Of a DNA stretch of 5,787 nucleotides, positions 5,414 to 5,787 are shown piece by piece (the first letter of the stretch is position 1; the number at the start of each line of letters is the position of its first letter). The position numbers and the translations under genes are program-made. Below the pieces are notes generated by a model. The model was given only the letters and a program-made list of their open reading frames with translations, was not told the origin of the DNA and ran no database searches. The DNA comes from JAUVXJ01 sp034430275 (GTDB taxonomy: Bacteria > Chloroflexota > Anaerolineae > UBA7937 > B3-Chlor). Where the stretch lies: NCBI GenBank assembly GCA_034430275.1, contig DAOUEW010000206.1, positions 1-5,787 of the forward strand, in the 5' to 3' direction.

Positions 5414-5787
5414 GTGAGTCGCAGGTTGAGGACTGAGGTCGCTCAATTGAGCGTCGTGTCGGGTATCGAGCGGGAGGATTCCGGCGACACCAGCCTCGTG
5501 GAAGCGTCCTCGATCATTCCTCCCAGAACGAGCAAAGGCAACCTCTACTTGCTGGTTCAGGTGAGTGGCGAGCCCACGGGCAAGGAATCCATCCACAGGC
5601 AACTGATCGAGCTCATCAGCAACGAATACTCCCGTGTCCCTGGGGGCATCACCAACGGGCTGCGACAGGCCGTCAAGGCCGCCAACAGGTTCCTCCATCA
5701 CATGAACCTGGAAGCCCTGCCCTTGTGGCACAGAGTCGGTGAGACCTGCTGTGCGGTCTTGCGGGGCGATGACCTCTACATGGCAGT
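5414..5787 (+). CDS. Divergent PP2C-like (PPM-type phosphatase fold) protein, N-terminal 124 residues (cut by window edge)
   Basis: The frame starts at a GTG with a very strong ribosome binding site (AGGAGGTG, 5402-5409, about 6 bases away) and is open to the right edge. The visible part has a strand at K41-G-N-L-Y-L-L-V-Q-V, a helix around 58-73, a second helix around 79-97 (GGITNGLRQAVKAANRFL), and then V-G-E-T-C-C-A-V-L-R-G-D-D-L-Y-M-A at 108-124. This order resembles PP2C-like phosphatases, where the last segment corresponds to the G-T-T-A strand before the metal-binding G-D-S-R. I associate this variant with Chloroflexota proteins annotated as PP2C-domain. The usual N-terminal R-x-x-N-E-D metal motif is not evident (only R20-E-D is seen), so it may be catalytically dead or much diverged. 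The rest lies outside the window. The family call is by resemblance only and not certain. It is co-directional with the RHH gene. Confidence 0.6.
   Translation, partial: MSRRLRTEVAQLSVVSGIEREDSGDTSLVEASSIIPPRTSKGNLYLLVQVSGEPTGKESIHRQLIELISNEYSRVPGGITNGLRQAVKAANRFLHHMNLEALPLWHRVGETCCAVLRGDDLYMA

Noticed and set aside
4934..5731. Long minus-strand open frame (265 codons) across the RHH and PP2C-like genes
   Set aside because: It lies antisense to two well-supported genes, the promoter and the candidate operator. Its translation matches no family I recognise and it has no ribosome binding site. High GC makes such shadow frames common.

Overview
The window is GC-rich (about 60% by eye) and looks like a bacterial chromosome segment from a high-GC organism. 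The lineage is inference. The truncated gene at the right edge resembles a degenerate PP2C-like phosphatase family that I associate with Chloroflexota, and several genes start with GTG (oxidoreductase, arfB, PP2C-like gene). No mobile element, CRISPR array, rRNA or tRNA was seen.

Layout from left to right. A minus-strand block fills about 1-4413: the N-terminal part of a MazG-like nucleotide pyrophosphohydrolase (1-257, cut by the window edge), a lipoprotein with a PD40/TolB-type beta-propeller (411-1598), the ribosome-rescue peptidyl-tRNA hydrolase ArfB (1664-2110), a small KdgF-like cupin (2119-2460), a 450-base gap with a possible promoter and a hairpin (2461-2910), and a 500-residue FAD-dependent oxidoreductase of the phytoene-desaturase-like class (2911-4413). 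From 4414 to about 4940 no intact gene is evident, but a coding-like minus-strand frame interrupted by one stop (4543-4794) suggests a small decayed or mis-started gene. The strand then switches. A clear sigma70-type promoter (4943-4971) drives a 52-residue ribbon-helix-helix (RHH) DNA-binding protein (5003-5161), with a palindromic AT-rich element over the predicted transcription start. After a 252-base gap comes the 5' end of the PP2C-like gene (5414 onwards, cut by the window edge).

Functional links are limited. The cupin and arfB lie 8 bases apart and are probably co-transcribed; the lipoprotein and MazG-like gene follow on the same strand with gaps of 65 and 153 bases. The oxidoreductase is separated from them and has no carotenoid-synthesis neighbours. 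The RHH protein is best read as an autoregulated small repressor; no toxin partner is recognisable beside it. I see no convincing new multi-gene system. The places most worth a second look are the RHH promoter/operator with the unexplained gap downstream of it, and the interrupted small frame at 4543-4794.
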